A stretch of 64,000 nt of DNA from Takifugu bimaculatus (taxonomy: Eukaryota > Chordata > Actinopteri > Tetraodontiformes > Tetraodontidae), in NCBI GenBank assembly GCA_004026145.2, contig CP034980.1:4906780-4970779 (forward strand). Reading direction: 5' to 3'. Below are positions 1-12,178 of the stretch, in pieces. A model generated the notes under the pieces. The model saw only the letters and a program-made list of their open reading frames with translations. It was not told the DNA's origin and did not search any database. How positions within the stretch are numbered: position 1 is the first letter of the stretch; the number at the start of each line of letters is the position of its first letter. A program made the translations under genes and the position numbers.

Positions 1-2400
1 TTCTGGCCTATCAGTTTGGAGAACAAAAACACAAATGCAGCCTCGACACAGCCGCAAAATCTGCACCCGAAGCACGCCACACACCCCAAACACCCCGTTG
101 CTGTGTTTAAGGAAATCATTAGGTGCAGATTATCAATTAAATTGCTCAACATTTCCTTGTAATCCACCTTTCAGGAAATATTCAAATATTGAGGCTAAAC
201 AGGAGTTGTGTGAGGAGGCAAAGTATAGGTGATAAAGGACAAAGTTAAGATGAACCACCGAGTTCCAGAATTACAGTAATAACATTATAATAGGGACAGA
301 GGCGCCACTTACATCCCGCCATTGTCCAGCTTCCTCAGGACATGGCACAATAAGACGGCACACATGTGCGGGTCTCCATGGCTTCCTCGGGTTGAACTTT
401 GTAAGGCCAAGCAGTCCTAGCCAGAGGTAGTGCGGTGCTAGAAGATGTCAATGGAGAACAAAACAAAGTCTATCTTGCTAACCGGAAGATCTGACGGCTG
501 AGAGTGGGTTCACATCCTCAAAAAGGCCCACCTCTTATAACGGGAGTCATGGGCATCACTGCTGTCTCTCTGTTTGCCTTTTTCATCATAGTGTTCTCTT
601 CATTTTCTTAACTGCTTCTGTACAGTCTCTACTGCTTCCTATTGAAGGTCATTCGATCTGCTGATGGTGCCCGAAAATCTGCTTAATGCTAACACCCTTG
701 TGTCTGTTGTTAATCATACTCCGTCTGGGCTGCACCACTTTAGGCATGAACCATTATGACAGACCTAAATTAACTCTGCAGCCAAGGCTGCGTCTGATTG
801 GCGAGCCAAACACGCTCAGCGTCCGTGTCAACGCTCTCTTAATCAACCTTTCCTCGGCATCGTAAATAATCCAATTAACTAATTTGCTTACGTAGACTTT
901 CCAGAAGAGGGCGGTGTTATAACAGTTTTAGCAATAATCCCTGCCCAACGCTGCAAAACAATCGCTTCCAGAGAGATCCTGCTGCCTTGGAGCAATTTCG
1001 ATCAACTGTTCTTTCTAATTTTCTCAATACAACAAACTGATTAAATAATTCTAATTGCTGCGCTGATCAAATATCTCAGCGATTTCACTACATTTGGATG
1101 GACTTCTTTGATTGAATAAAGAATGAGAAAGCAAATTGCATTTGTTCTCACTTCTGAGCCTTTTTACTGTGTGATGGAGGCTTCGGTCCCCGGAGCATTC
1201 ACAGCAGCACAGAGTGACGTCGCTTCACCCACGATGAGCCGAGAAGACGGTCAAGTTACCCAAAGGCAGGATGAGCCAGACCGGAAAAACGACATCCGTT
1301 CTTTCACGATAAAATCAGTTTTCATCGCGCAATAACGGGGTTTGGGGAATTGATTAATGTGTAACAGAATACATCCGGCGGGTTTTCAATTCCCAGCTGT
1401 TTCTTTCAACTAGTAATTTATCCAGAGGTGTGTTTATTTATTATACATTTTGGACAGTTGTCATTGATATAATGATAAATATTTACTACAAAAATTGATT
1501 TAGGTATGTATGCGTATCTAACAATTTGTGGAATATATGAAGTGCTTAACTTAGTGGAAACATATTTTTGAAAACACTTCCAGTGCATCATCATTATTAT
1601 TTTTAGATCAAACTGACTTAAAAAAGCAAAACAAAAGACTGTGTTTTAGCCAAATACTTGGTTTGATCAGATTGTCAATTAATCCACTTTCAAAGTATAT
1701 TGGAAAAATCAATAAAATAAAACAGACTATCAAAGACCAAAAATGTGTCTATATCAACACATCTAGGCAGTGCTGAACAGCCTGTGTCTGAGGTGAACTT
1801 TCAGAAAGCAACAAATCGGTTATTTTCTGAACACTCCCAGATATGGAGGGTTTTATAAACTGTGAACCAGTACTGCAAAAAATCTATGTTGATTTTGATT
1901 GTTGCTGATTATTATTATCTTATTCTGAATTTGGGAGTTAATTGAGTTAATTGAGGATGGGCAGGTGGAATGAGGAAGTTCCAGAAGCAAAGCAATCTGG
2001 TCCAGTTAGGAGGGATTTGTGAGGGGGACCAATAGTCAATCGAGGCTGTGGATGAGGATAGAAGTGGTGTGTTTGGTGCAGAAATGGTTAATGTTGTGGA
2101 GATGGAAATCTGCACACGGGTCCTATATGATGTTAAAATGATTGTGAGACATGAAGGATGACGAAGACAGAATTGTTGCTGTTTTATAATGTGAATGAAT
2201 ATTAGTTATCTAAATTTTTATTTGTTTTTGCCTTATGTAATGTTGCAAAACAGATAGCTTAAAGTTATTTCAGTTTGTGATCACAACAAATAACAACACA
2301 CCTATAGTTATGCTTGGAATCTATTTATACAGTTTAAAAAGCATTTTTGCAACGCCGATTGTGTCGCCTTAACTTTGGGGGTGTCTTTATTTTGAAAGAG
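1..2400. other. Non-coding DNA upstream of ablim3
   Basis: No ORF here resembles a known protein and no splice-compatible exon chain was found. The stretch 770-1110 mixes TAAT/ATTA cores with more GC-rich segments and could be a conserved element, but that is inference. A CTCF-like site lies at 901-915. From about 1380 to 2330 the DNA is AT-rich and unremarkable. Confidence 0.6.
901..915 (+). promoter_or_regulatory. CTCF-like site upstream of ablim3
   Basis: CCAGAAGAGGGCGGT matches the CTCF core CCASYAGRKGGCRSY at 14 of 15 positions; the fifth base is A instead of C/T. It lies about 1.5 kb upstream of the presumed ablim3 first exon. The match is seen directly; occupancy is not known. Confidence 0.35.
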
Positions 2401-2402
2401 CA

Positions 2403-2870
2403 ATCCGGAACAGGTGCGCTGTGACATCGTGGAGAATGCGTGCGGCGCGCGCGGTGACAGCAACAGCAGCAGCAGCCGCACACCGCGAGGGAGCGCGTGG
2501 CTGAGCTGGAATCAGCCAGGAGCGAAAATGTGAAGGTGGAATCGGGATCAGCGCTGCGTTGGAGCCGAACTGCCGTCTGTTTCTCTGGGGGAGAAAAAGA
2601 GAGACTTACACAAATTCCCACACATCCAGAACGGGAATATTGTTTGGAATTTCCTCCTCACTGGAAATATTCCACCCTTAATTGTTTTTGGTTTTTTAAA
2701 CGTTTCCCACCACCCCCTTCTCCCGGCTGTGTTCACCTTGTCAACATTTGAGTGGAGAGCCTGGTTGTAAAGAGTGAGGATCATCGCTTTGTTTTTAATG
2801 ACACAACCTGGAGTAATCTGCTTTATGGGATTGTTGTCAACGAGGGCGCTTTGTTTTAGATAAGAGCATC
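2403..2870 (+). promoter_or_regulatory. ablim3: ablim3 5' leader and CpG-rich promoter region
   Basis: A CpG-rich patch at about 2410-2570, with a run of CAG/GCA triplets, stands out from AT-rich flanks and leads directly to the ATG of the first coding exon. A TATA-like TTTATA lies near 2324. The transcription start cannot be fixed from sequence. If transcription begins before 2437, the leader contains a 23-codon upstream ORF (ATG at about 2437), a start-stop ATGTGA at 2528-2533, and another short ORF from about 2799. Confidence 0.5.
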
Positions 2871-2883
2871 ATGAGTTCCAGCG
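2871..2883 (+). CDS. ablim3: ablim3 coding exon 1 (start codon)
   Basis: ATG followed by Ser-Ser-Ser and one base, then a strong donor GTAAGTC. The leftover G joins CC of exon 2 to make GCC (Ala), keeping frame into LIM1. Other first exons could exist. Confidence 0.65.
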
Positions 2884-5800
2884 GTAAGTCCACCCTGCGC
2901 GCTTATTCCTCCTTCTGAAGTGCAAGGACACAAACCCTAACGATGAGACAACTATTCATGGAATAGAAGATGATTAACGTGTTATTTCTATACATGTGAA
3001 ATCGAAATCCAACCCAGCAACTTAATGTGCACTAATTAAATACATAGAAATAAATAGATATTGAATTCCATTGCACATCCAGTTGAAATGGATTTGAGAC
3101 TTTCACTAGGTTAATCTGTTTAAGTCTGGAGGTCACAGTGGCGTTTGCACACAGTCCATCTCATGCATGATTTTTATGATTTTTTTTATCTATTCCTGGT
3201 AACAGCTGTTGCTCTAACATCTCCAGCATGTCTCATCTTTTTTTCTTCTACACTCCTTATCTTTGACACCACCTCAGCTACTAGTGTTTTGACCTTTCCC
3301 AAGGAAACAGACCACCCAGACGTACAGCTGTCACCTCCACTAAAACTCCACCTGTCTGCTGACATGTCAGAGGAGAAAAACCCTGCAGAACGATGCAGGA
3401 TTTCTTTCTTTTTTTCTTTTTCTTTGGACTTGGCTATCGAGATGAGTTTTACGAAATTTGGGTTGCTGTGATGCAGCACATGACAAATGAGCCAGACAAC
3501 CCCAGGACCCGTGTCGAACGAACCCTAGACTGGCCCTGGGGCTGCCATGATGAGCTGACCTTGTGTCAGCTGATCCTCTGTCCGCTGAATCAGGGCTTTT
3601 CCCTCTAGGGCTGGCGGTGCGTTACAGTATGTTTACAAGTTATCACTAGTTGATTCAGACTGAAGCTTCTAACATGCACGTTGACGTCAAAGATCTGATT
3701 GTTTCACTTCGATTGTTCCTGATTTTAATACAGGCAGCTACAGAGTTATGATCTAATACCATCGTTTCATTACTAAGCTGTATTCCTCTGCGTGAAAGAG
3801 GGCGTGCAAACTTTTATTATAAGGTTTAACGGTCTTGTGGAAAAACTGACCCCATCCCCTCTGCCGATGGCAACCCTTTTTGTTGTCCTCAGACCAGGTT
3901 TTCAGATTTTATTGTTTCACACTGTTGTGTGTAAGTAAATGCTTCGCAATTAACCTAAAAAAGCACTTTTAACAGAAAAGCGATCTGAAATTGAAGCTGG
4001 ATGCAGGCCCACATAAAGCTCAGAACCAGGGTTAATGCGCACGGCTCAACCGGAGAGGTGTCAGTGTCATGTACTTCCTGACCACCGTTCCTTGTCCTCA
4101 GTGTCTACGGAAGGAACCTGCATTGCTGCATCATTTAGAATCCCTCCTGTCGTTGTGTGTCTCTACATTATTCATCCGGCGCGTGGCAGCTGGACGAGCC
4201 TCTGTGCCACGCGCTGCGTGCCAGGAGCGGCGTCGAGGAGAGAACGCGCAGAATTCCTTTGTTAAGCTTTAAAACGCTCCTCTCAGCTGACAGCACGAGG
4301 GGGGGAGGAGCGCCTGCAGGCCGGCATGTGCAGGTCTGTCACAGGCTCTGGTGATATAAAGGCATGTGCTTGGGGAGAAATGCAGCGTGTTGACCCGAGT
4401 CTCCGTGGTTCCTTCACCTGTTTGCCTCAGAAGTCACTCGTGGGTGCACATGTCTGGATTCTTCTTTAGTCTTAGGAACAAAGAAAGCAATAAGGGAGAG
4501 AGCAGCTCGTGCCGTCTGATCAATGTCGCTCAAGGTTCGGACACACGTACCATTTTCTGCCGCATTGGCCACGTTAACCCAAAGGCCATCCACACGCAGC
4601 GATTAATTACACAATACACCGAGTCTCTCTCTTCCTCTGGGCCTTCTCTTCCTTATGGTGAACTGGGTTTTTGAATGTATGTGAATGTTGCTTTTATTCT
4701 GACAGAGCTGGTTCCCAAGGGGGGTTACCAGGATAGTTTTTAGTGTTTAACAAGATGAAAACAGTAAGGTGTCACAGTTCCATCAGGGAAGTGTGCTGTT
4801 TCAATCAGGGGAGCAGTAAAACTCGTGTTGACCGACATATTGATTATTGGGTTCAGGAACTAGAGGGCATCTCGATCAAAGATGACACCGACATAGACCC
4901 TTGATATGGCAGAGAAATTCTGGATTTTCAGTATTATTTGCAATCTCCATTTAAAAATATACATTTAGCTTCCATGTGCAGTCATTTTGGCTCATCTTTG
5001 GAACAATGCTGGGTGATGTGTTGAAGGACGATGGGGCAGAGACACGGTTAGGCACCAGAGTTTCAGGAAATAATGGGAGGATTAACCGCAAATCACTTGA
5101 AAAGTCACTGGATGGTGTGAAAACTGCACAGCTGCAGCTCGGAGCACGTTGGATTATTATAGAGCAAGAGCACGGAGACACATGGAATAGCAGATAGCAT
5201 GTGAAAATCACAGATGCTCAGCTCCTAATAGGCATTCATTCATCATTAATACATAAATAATGATGCTGCTCGTCCAGAGTATGCACAATCGATGAGACGT
5301 ACTCCAGTTTGCAGATCTTTGCACTGTTTTGCTTTGCATTGTGCTTAAACTTCAGCCTGCTTATATGTTTATTGGCCATTTAGATCAAACACTGAGCTAT
5401 CAATTATACATACATGTTTTATGAATTATGTAATAATTGTTGAAATATTCCTTAATCTGTTATTGCAGTCCCTCTCATCTCACGAGAGCGTGGAAACACA
5501 ACAAGAGTGTGGAAACACAGAATATGATTCATGTTATAACCTTTAGGTTTATGCTATCATATGATCGTATTAATCAGTGAATTATCAGTGAAATGGATCG
5601 AAACAGCTGCCGATGCCCATTTTCAACTCATTTAATCCAACTTTCCTGGTGGTTTAGGACTACTTTCATTCTGAAATAGATTTCTTTGAACGTGGAACAT
5701 GACAGCAAGAGAAAGAAAAGGTAACCCTAGTTCTAAAATGGAATTAAAGTGGGAGATGTAACGACGTTTAGCTGGATATAAAAGGACAGAATGATCGACG

Positions 5801-7982
5801 TTGCTGTCTTTGGAGAGTCTAGACAGAAAGGAGACTATTCTTTCTGCTCTTCTCCATACATATTTTCTTCCTTTTTTTCCATCCCAAAGAGTGAGAACAA
5901 GAGTTCTTATTTATGATTCGAAGTCCTCATCTGATGAGCTGTCCAACCCAGAGCCAATCACCATCCATCACTGCTGGCGCCTAGCCTGGACGCCTTAGTC
6001 TAATAATGCCAGAGAACAAAGGTGGGGAACAGAGATGCACAGATGCTGGTGTCATTCGCAGTCTTGAACAGCTGGAAAGCAGCTGTAAACCAAGGGTGTC
6101 ATATTCTGAGTTACTGATTTTTAATATCGTCAATGATTTTTTTTTTCTTATTTAAATGAGATGATGCTCTACACCGCAGCACCTGTCGTGTCCTCGAGGC
6201 TCCCATCTCCATGACCTTGGCTCCTGGCAGGATTGAGTGATCATTCAGACTGTCAGTAGCCGCCTGACCTCTTTGTCCCTCCGTGGAGCGACGGTATGTT
6301 TGTGATAACACTGGACTGTATCGTTGCGCTGATGGATGCTTGTGGTCAAGGTCCTGACAGAGACGGAGGGAGATAAAAAGGGAAGAAGGCAGGGATGGAC
6401 GACTCGTTGGCCTCTCTGGATTACAGGAAAGGAAAACATCTTTTATACTGGGTACAATGCCCTTTGAGGGCCGCATCCTCTGTCACCTGAGGAACATTTT
6501 ATCGTCTTCTCCAAATACAGCTTGAAGAATGTTTATATTGGATATTTACAGCTTTTTATTGCTTACCAGACTGTAGAAATGTGCTTCATCTGAGAGCTTG
6601 TTAACTTGACACATACAGCCAGTCCCTGCTGCGCTTCGGCTGCGAGACAGTCCGGTCCGTTCCTTCCAAGTTTTTCTCTCCATATTGATGAGTCAGTTAT
6701 TTCTGGAGGAAAATTACTGAGTGTATGATCTGTTGCGGCTTGGTAGTTTTTGACTGTGGAGAGCTCATTCTGGTCCATGTGCCCCTTTGTAACCAAGCTA
6801 GAATTACTGGCATGAACTCATTCCTCTGCTTTTTCCATCAAACATGCCTGGAGAGACATAGATATGTTCCCTATAATGTAGGAAGTATTATAATTAAAAG
6901 GTGGCAGACGTATCAGGTGTAAATACATTAGCATGTGGATATTTTGGATGTGTGATTTTAAAATCACATGCATTTCCACTTATAGAGCTTCACCCAAACC
7001 AAAACATGGTGTATTAACCAAACTGTACCCATTTTCAAGGAAAATCTGACAATTCCTTGGAACTTTCAATTGGAAATTTCCATTATTTTTATATTCCCAT
7101 TGATTTATTATTTGACTCTTCACTTACCCATCATTACCCGATCTCCCAACATCCCATGTGATTGAGCATGCTTGTCTCTGGGGGCTGTCAGGCCAGGGGC
7201 AGAAATAGCTACAGTCTCTCTGGTCTGTGGTGATGCTTCCTGCCCCTCTCCCCCCTGGTGCTGCTCTCATCACCTGTCTACCAGAGGCTGCATTCTCCCA
7301 GGGTACACTCCACTGAAGCAAAGTCAGAGGATTGCACCTGTAGTCTTGTTGCTATCATTAGAAAAATGACTCAACAACATGGCAGAGGACGACGAGCTGC
7401 TCGAGAGCTCTGTGAAAATGTTCAGAGCTGCTCGTGTTCAGACTTAACGCTTTGACACTTAGTTATGTAATGCCACCGTCTCTCCACAGAGATGCACCTG
7501 AAACGTCACTGGATGATGACTGAACAACTCTACTTATGTGGGATGTGCTTTGAAAGATCTTTTAAAAACATGTTTTTAGTAAATATGTTGCTAAAACAAG
7601 CACTGTGTTGAATTGTCCCATTTGACCATGACATTTAGTAGAGATTGAATCAGTAATGGCCTAAAATGGGTGGAAAAGCTCAATGTTGATAACTTGGTTC
7701 CTAAAGAGGATGCTGGCTGAGACATTATGAGGGCAAGATGGCGGCACTCATTTCCTGTGCACAGTAATGAATCTTCATCCATCATGCTAGTAACAGCAAC
7801 ACGATCTTTCTTTATCACCTATCTTTATCATCAGTAGTGTGGGACCTTAGCCAGACATAAAGAAAAGATAGAACCTCTTAAATACACCTCAAGCCTCTTC
7901 ATGTGCACTTCTGCTTTTATAAATACATATTTAGTTGGCCCAGGCCCCTTTCCATTGCTCTCTCTCTCTCTTCCACACACAG

Positions 7983-8045
<63 letters not shown>

Positions 8046-11000
8046 CAGGGCAGGGCAAGGCAGAGGTTTCCAGTGGTGCTGCCAGCATTATGATGAACAC
8101 AATGAAGTAACTTGTGAGACATTGGGAGCATGAATTAATGATGCTTTCATATATTCCCTCCTTTTCTGAACAGGAAAATAAACAATCGTAGTCGTGCACG
8201 CTTTCTGCCTTGCACTGACATGTTCTCATGCACTGAATCTCACCGAATATTGCCCAGTATAATACTGCTTTTAAAATTTCAGTGTGCGCGGGGAGCTCAG
8301 GCTGTGAAGCATGCAAAAGTGCTAGATTTTTTAAGTACCGCGTGTCCTTCAGGATGGACCCAGTAAAATGAAATGAGCAGCTCTGTCACACCAGCACATA
8401 TGCTGGTGCTGCTCCAACTGAAGTCACGGAATCCTGTAGGCAGCTTTCCAGGTAGGCTGTGTGGCCTTTCCACCCATTAAACACAGTTTCAGCTTCCCTC
8501 GAGGAATATAAAGTGTGAGCGACTTTGAGGCCAGATGTTCCGACGCAGTCACATTGTGGGCTTTCTTTATCTGATGATGGGAGGCAGTCCCTTTATTACT
8601 GAGTGAAGTTGATATATATATATTATTAGCAGCATTTATTCGGCTGTGAAATAGTTCTTCTTTTTCGATTGATGGGAGAGTGGGAGAGAGAGGGAGTGAG
8701 AGGGAGTGTGGGAGAGTGAGCATTTCTTTTAATGTGTAGAGAGTGTTGTCTTTTACAGCTACGTCACTTTAATTGTGACACTTGTGATCAATATCAGAAA
8801 TTTTATTTATTCTGATAATTTGGTATCAGATATGGGATTTTTCCCAGTTTCTTTGCCAGCGAATCCAGTGCTAATGCTTCCAGCTTTTCAAATATTTAGT
8901 CTTCATAACAGCATCCTACTTTGTCAAAAACGTGCTTCAACACAGTTTTACAAGCTCATAAGTATCAAGACTTACGGTTGCCAGATGAAGTGGAAGAAAA
9001 AAGATCTTTCACCTTTCCTTTCCAAAACATGCCATTTTATTCTCTACACTTTACGTCATACAATCCACTACAGATGATCTGTTAGAATGGAGACCTTACA
9101 CTTATGTGATAGTAGTTATTGGGGCTAAGGGAAGAGTAACTCACTCCTGTGTACACTGAATAGAATACTAACTATATATTTTTGCATTCATCAGCCTCAC
9201 CAGCCCACCATGGCTCTGGTGTCAGCGAAAGGACTACTGGACCAATCCGTTGCCAGAGGTGTCGGGAAGTCTGCAAAGGGGAGGTGGTGCGAGTACAAGA
9301 AACACACTTTCATGTCAAGTGCTTCACTTGTGCTGGTAAGACTGGTGATCCACAAAGAGTTTTGGTGGGAATCTCAAATAAAGTTATATAGTACTAATTC
9401 TAGTATTTTAGATACAAACATTTTCCCTCGTCACTGCCCTCACTCATCCTGGCAGATATAAACATGTCATCCTCTTTCTACTACACATACTGAGAGCTAC
9501 TATTAGCCTGTGGTGGGGATTGGAAAGGATCAAAGCTGCCTTGCAGGGGACTTAGCCTCCCGCGGCTTGTTATTGCGCTGCCAACTTGGATTTTGCTGTG
9601 GTTATACGCTACGGTCGATGAGACTATCACAGGTAAATTGGCAGCACAGCACCGGTGACCTACAAAACTTACATAATTTTACAACCTCTTACATCATCAG
9701 AGTTCAGTTTTTCTTGACTGGATCACTTCATTTGATTTGAGCTTTCCTTAAGGTTTCCAATCTCCTTATTAAATGGTTCATCACTCTAATATAGATAAGA
9801 GAAAAAAATTACATCACCCCTGTGACTATATAAGGTTAATACAGTATATGTTATCCTCCCAAGTTATTGTTACCAACCACTGGGACAGTTCTCTACCAAT
9901 TTCTCCATCCCTGAAACCAGTCACTCAAAACTACTTTATTAGACAGTTTCATAAGAAACTTCATTGAAAAAGATTTTAGAGCAGATTTATTGGGATCTCC
10001 AACAGCTGGAGCTGCTGCATGTTGCTATTCAATAAACCTACATGTATGGTTGTCCTGAGGATGGTTGTTATTATATCTTCCCAACATACACATATCCTAC
10101 AGACTTGGACTCAGGCACATGAGCAGCCATACATGGGTGCATGCTAGCTGTAGTTGTAAACGGTTGCTGTGGCAACGGTGTGAGGGGGCACCAGGGCCCT
10201 GGTTGGTGGATATTCTCAGTATACTGGTACTATTAACCAATGGGAAGATACTACTCTATGCCCCAGAGAAAAAAGTGGGGGTGAACACAGGAAGCAGGCA
10301 GATATGAGACAAAGTGGGGGGATGGGGGTGCTGTATGTTTCACTGAAACATTACATCATAACTTAATCGTAGTACCATTCTGACGCTCAGTGTTATTTCA
10401 CCGTCAGTCAAAAGAGCTGACTAAAAAAACCTGTCCATAAACGCCAGGTTAAACATTAGTCACACTTCCCTTCTCATGTTCCAGAGAGCTCTCTCCATCC
10501 CATGGGGCAATGGGGCACCATTGTGAAGCTAGACTCAGCCACATCCCTGTCCATAATATGCTCTCTCGTATGGCCTTCTGCACACCCAGCAGTTTTCTAA
10601 AGCCGTCATTGTTCGCTGCCTAAGCCTCTTCAAACAAACATGTTGCATGTTCTATAGAACTTTATAAGCACAATTTACTGTCATTTTCATGTTCCGTCAC
10701 CCCCAGCAGTGCAGTGTCATGCTATGATTTAAACATGTTACAACTTTTATTCTATTCTCTGCTTTTTTACAGTCCGCTAACATCAGCCAATACCCACTAG
10801 AGCTTCATGATACTTGAGTGCTGGTTCATTTCATTTTAAGCCTCACTTTTGAGGTAAAAAGGGAATTGACCCTCTCAATAAATAAGAATACTTTAGAGGA
10901 GACACACACCAACAGAGAGAACATATTCTATCGCCTCTGTTTGTGCCCTCATAGTTTATCACACTACTGTTGTATATAACTACATAACTGAGTTCTCTGG

Positions 11001-12133
11001 CATTAGTCAGTGGAAAAGTCTCCTAATCATGTGCATTTAACCTCTTATTTGAACTTTTTTTTTAACACAAGTGGGCAATTGCATGAAGAATCAATCATCT
11101 CGAGAAAGAAATCTGTGAAAAATGCTGAAGGCTTGACCAAACATACTGATACATCAGCTTTGAATACAGAGAAAAGTGCAGAGCGATATTTGTGCATTAA
11201 TGTGTGTGGATTATGTGGGCTCATTGGCACTTCTCGGCACATCACAGCGCTGTATAATATGGATCATGTGGTGTTGTGTTACCAGCAGATGAGCTGACTC
11301 GTGCAACTGGCCTAATGGCATAGTGACCACATTCAGCTGCGCTCAGAAGCACAATTGGCACTCTTAAATACCAAAAACACGTTGCTGGAGACAGTCATCA
11401 ATCATATGCATATGCAAAAGTAGCGAAGATGCTAAAAAAGCAGGTATGGACAGAAATGTTTACACAGAAACATATTTGCACATAGACTGTTTCGTTGATC
11501 CCAGGAATTCTGCATATTAAAAAAGGAGTTTATAAAATGGCATTAATAGAATATGATTTGAACATAGAAGTCAGAAGCACACATGGTAATTACTCTTCAT
11601 TTGTGTCCGATGTCCTTTCAGGATTGCAGCATCTTCGTATTATTCTCTGCAGTCCCATTTCAGGCAGTTAAACATCCCCTTTGATACCATGAGCGCCGTA
11701 TGTTAATTACATCTCTGCCACCATTATGTTTTCTGATGAGAACGTAAAACCAGCAAAAGAGAGGGAAGATTAAAAACTAAAACAGCAGGAACACTGAAGA
11801 AAAACAAAGAAAGGTGATGAGGAGAAACATAAAAAGACATAGACAGCAAAAGGTGGGGGTTTCTGGGAGGGGAGCTTCCTGTAGCTATGGCAACCACTGG
11901 CACGCTGGTCCAATCATCACGCCAATGCCTGGTTGCTAGGGAGAGATTTGGGCAGCGGGAGAAGGCAGCGCGGCAGGCGGCAGCAGTTTTCCCCCATCGA
12001 CTCTCCGGGATCTGGGATAGATGACAGGGATTATTCCTACACTTGTCCTGCTCAAGCATCACCCTCCAGAGGGATTTTTACACTAACTCCTTGTCTGCCA
12101 TTTGTATGTGTGTATATGTGTGTGTGTGTGTGT

Positions 12134-12178
<45 letters not shown>

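Noticed and set aside
6575..6600. Minus-strand match to part of miR-143
   Set aside because: mir-143/145 lies near this locus in human, so I looked. Only about 11 bases match, the seed differs, and no hairpin partner is present.
7831..8316. 161-codon minus-strand ORF across a CA repeat
   Set aside because: Same artefact of a dinucleotide repeat within an ablim3 intron.
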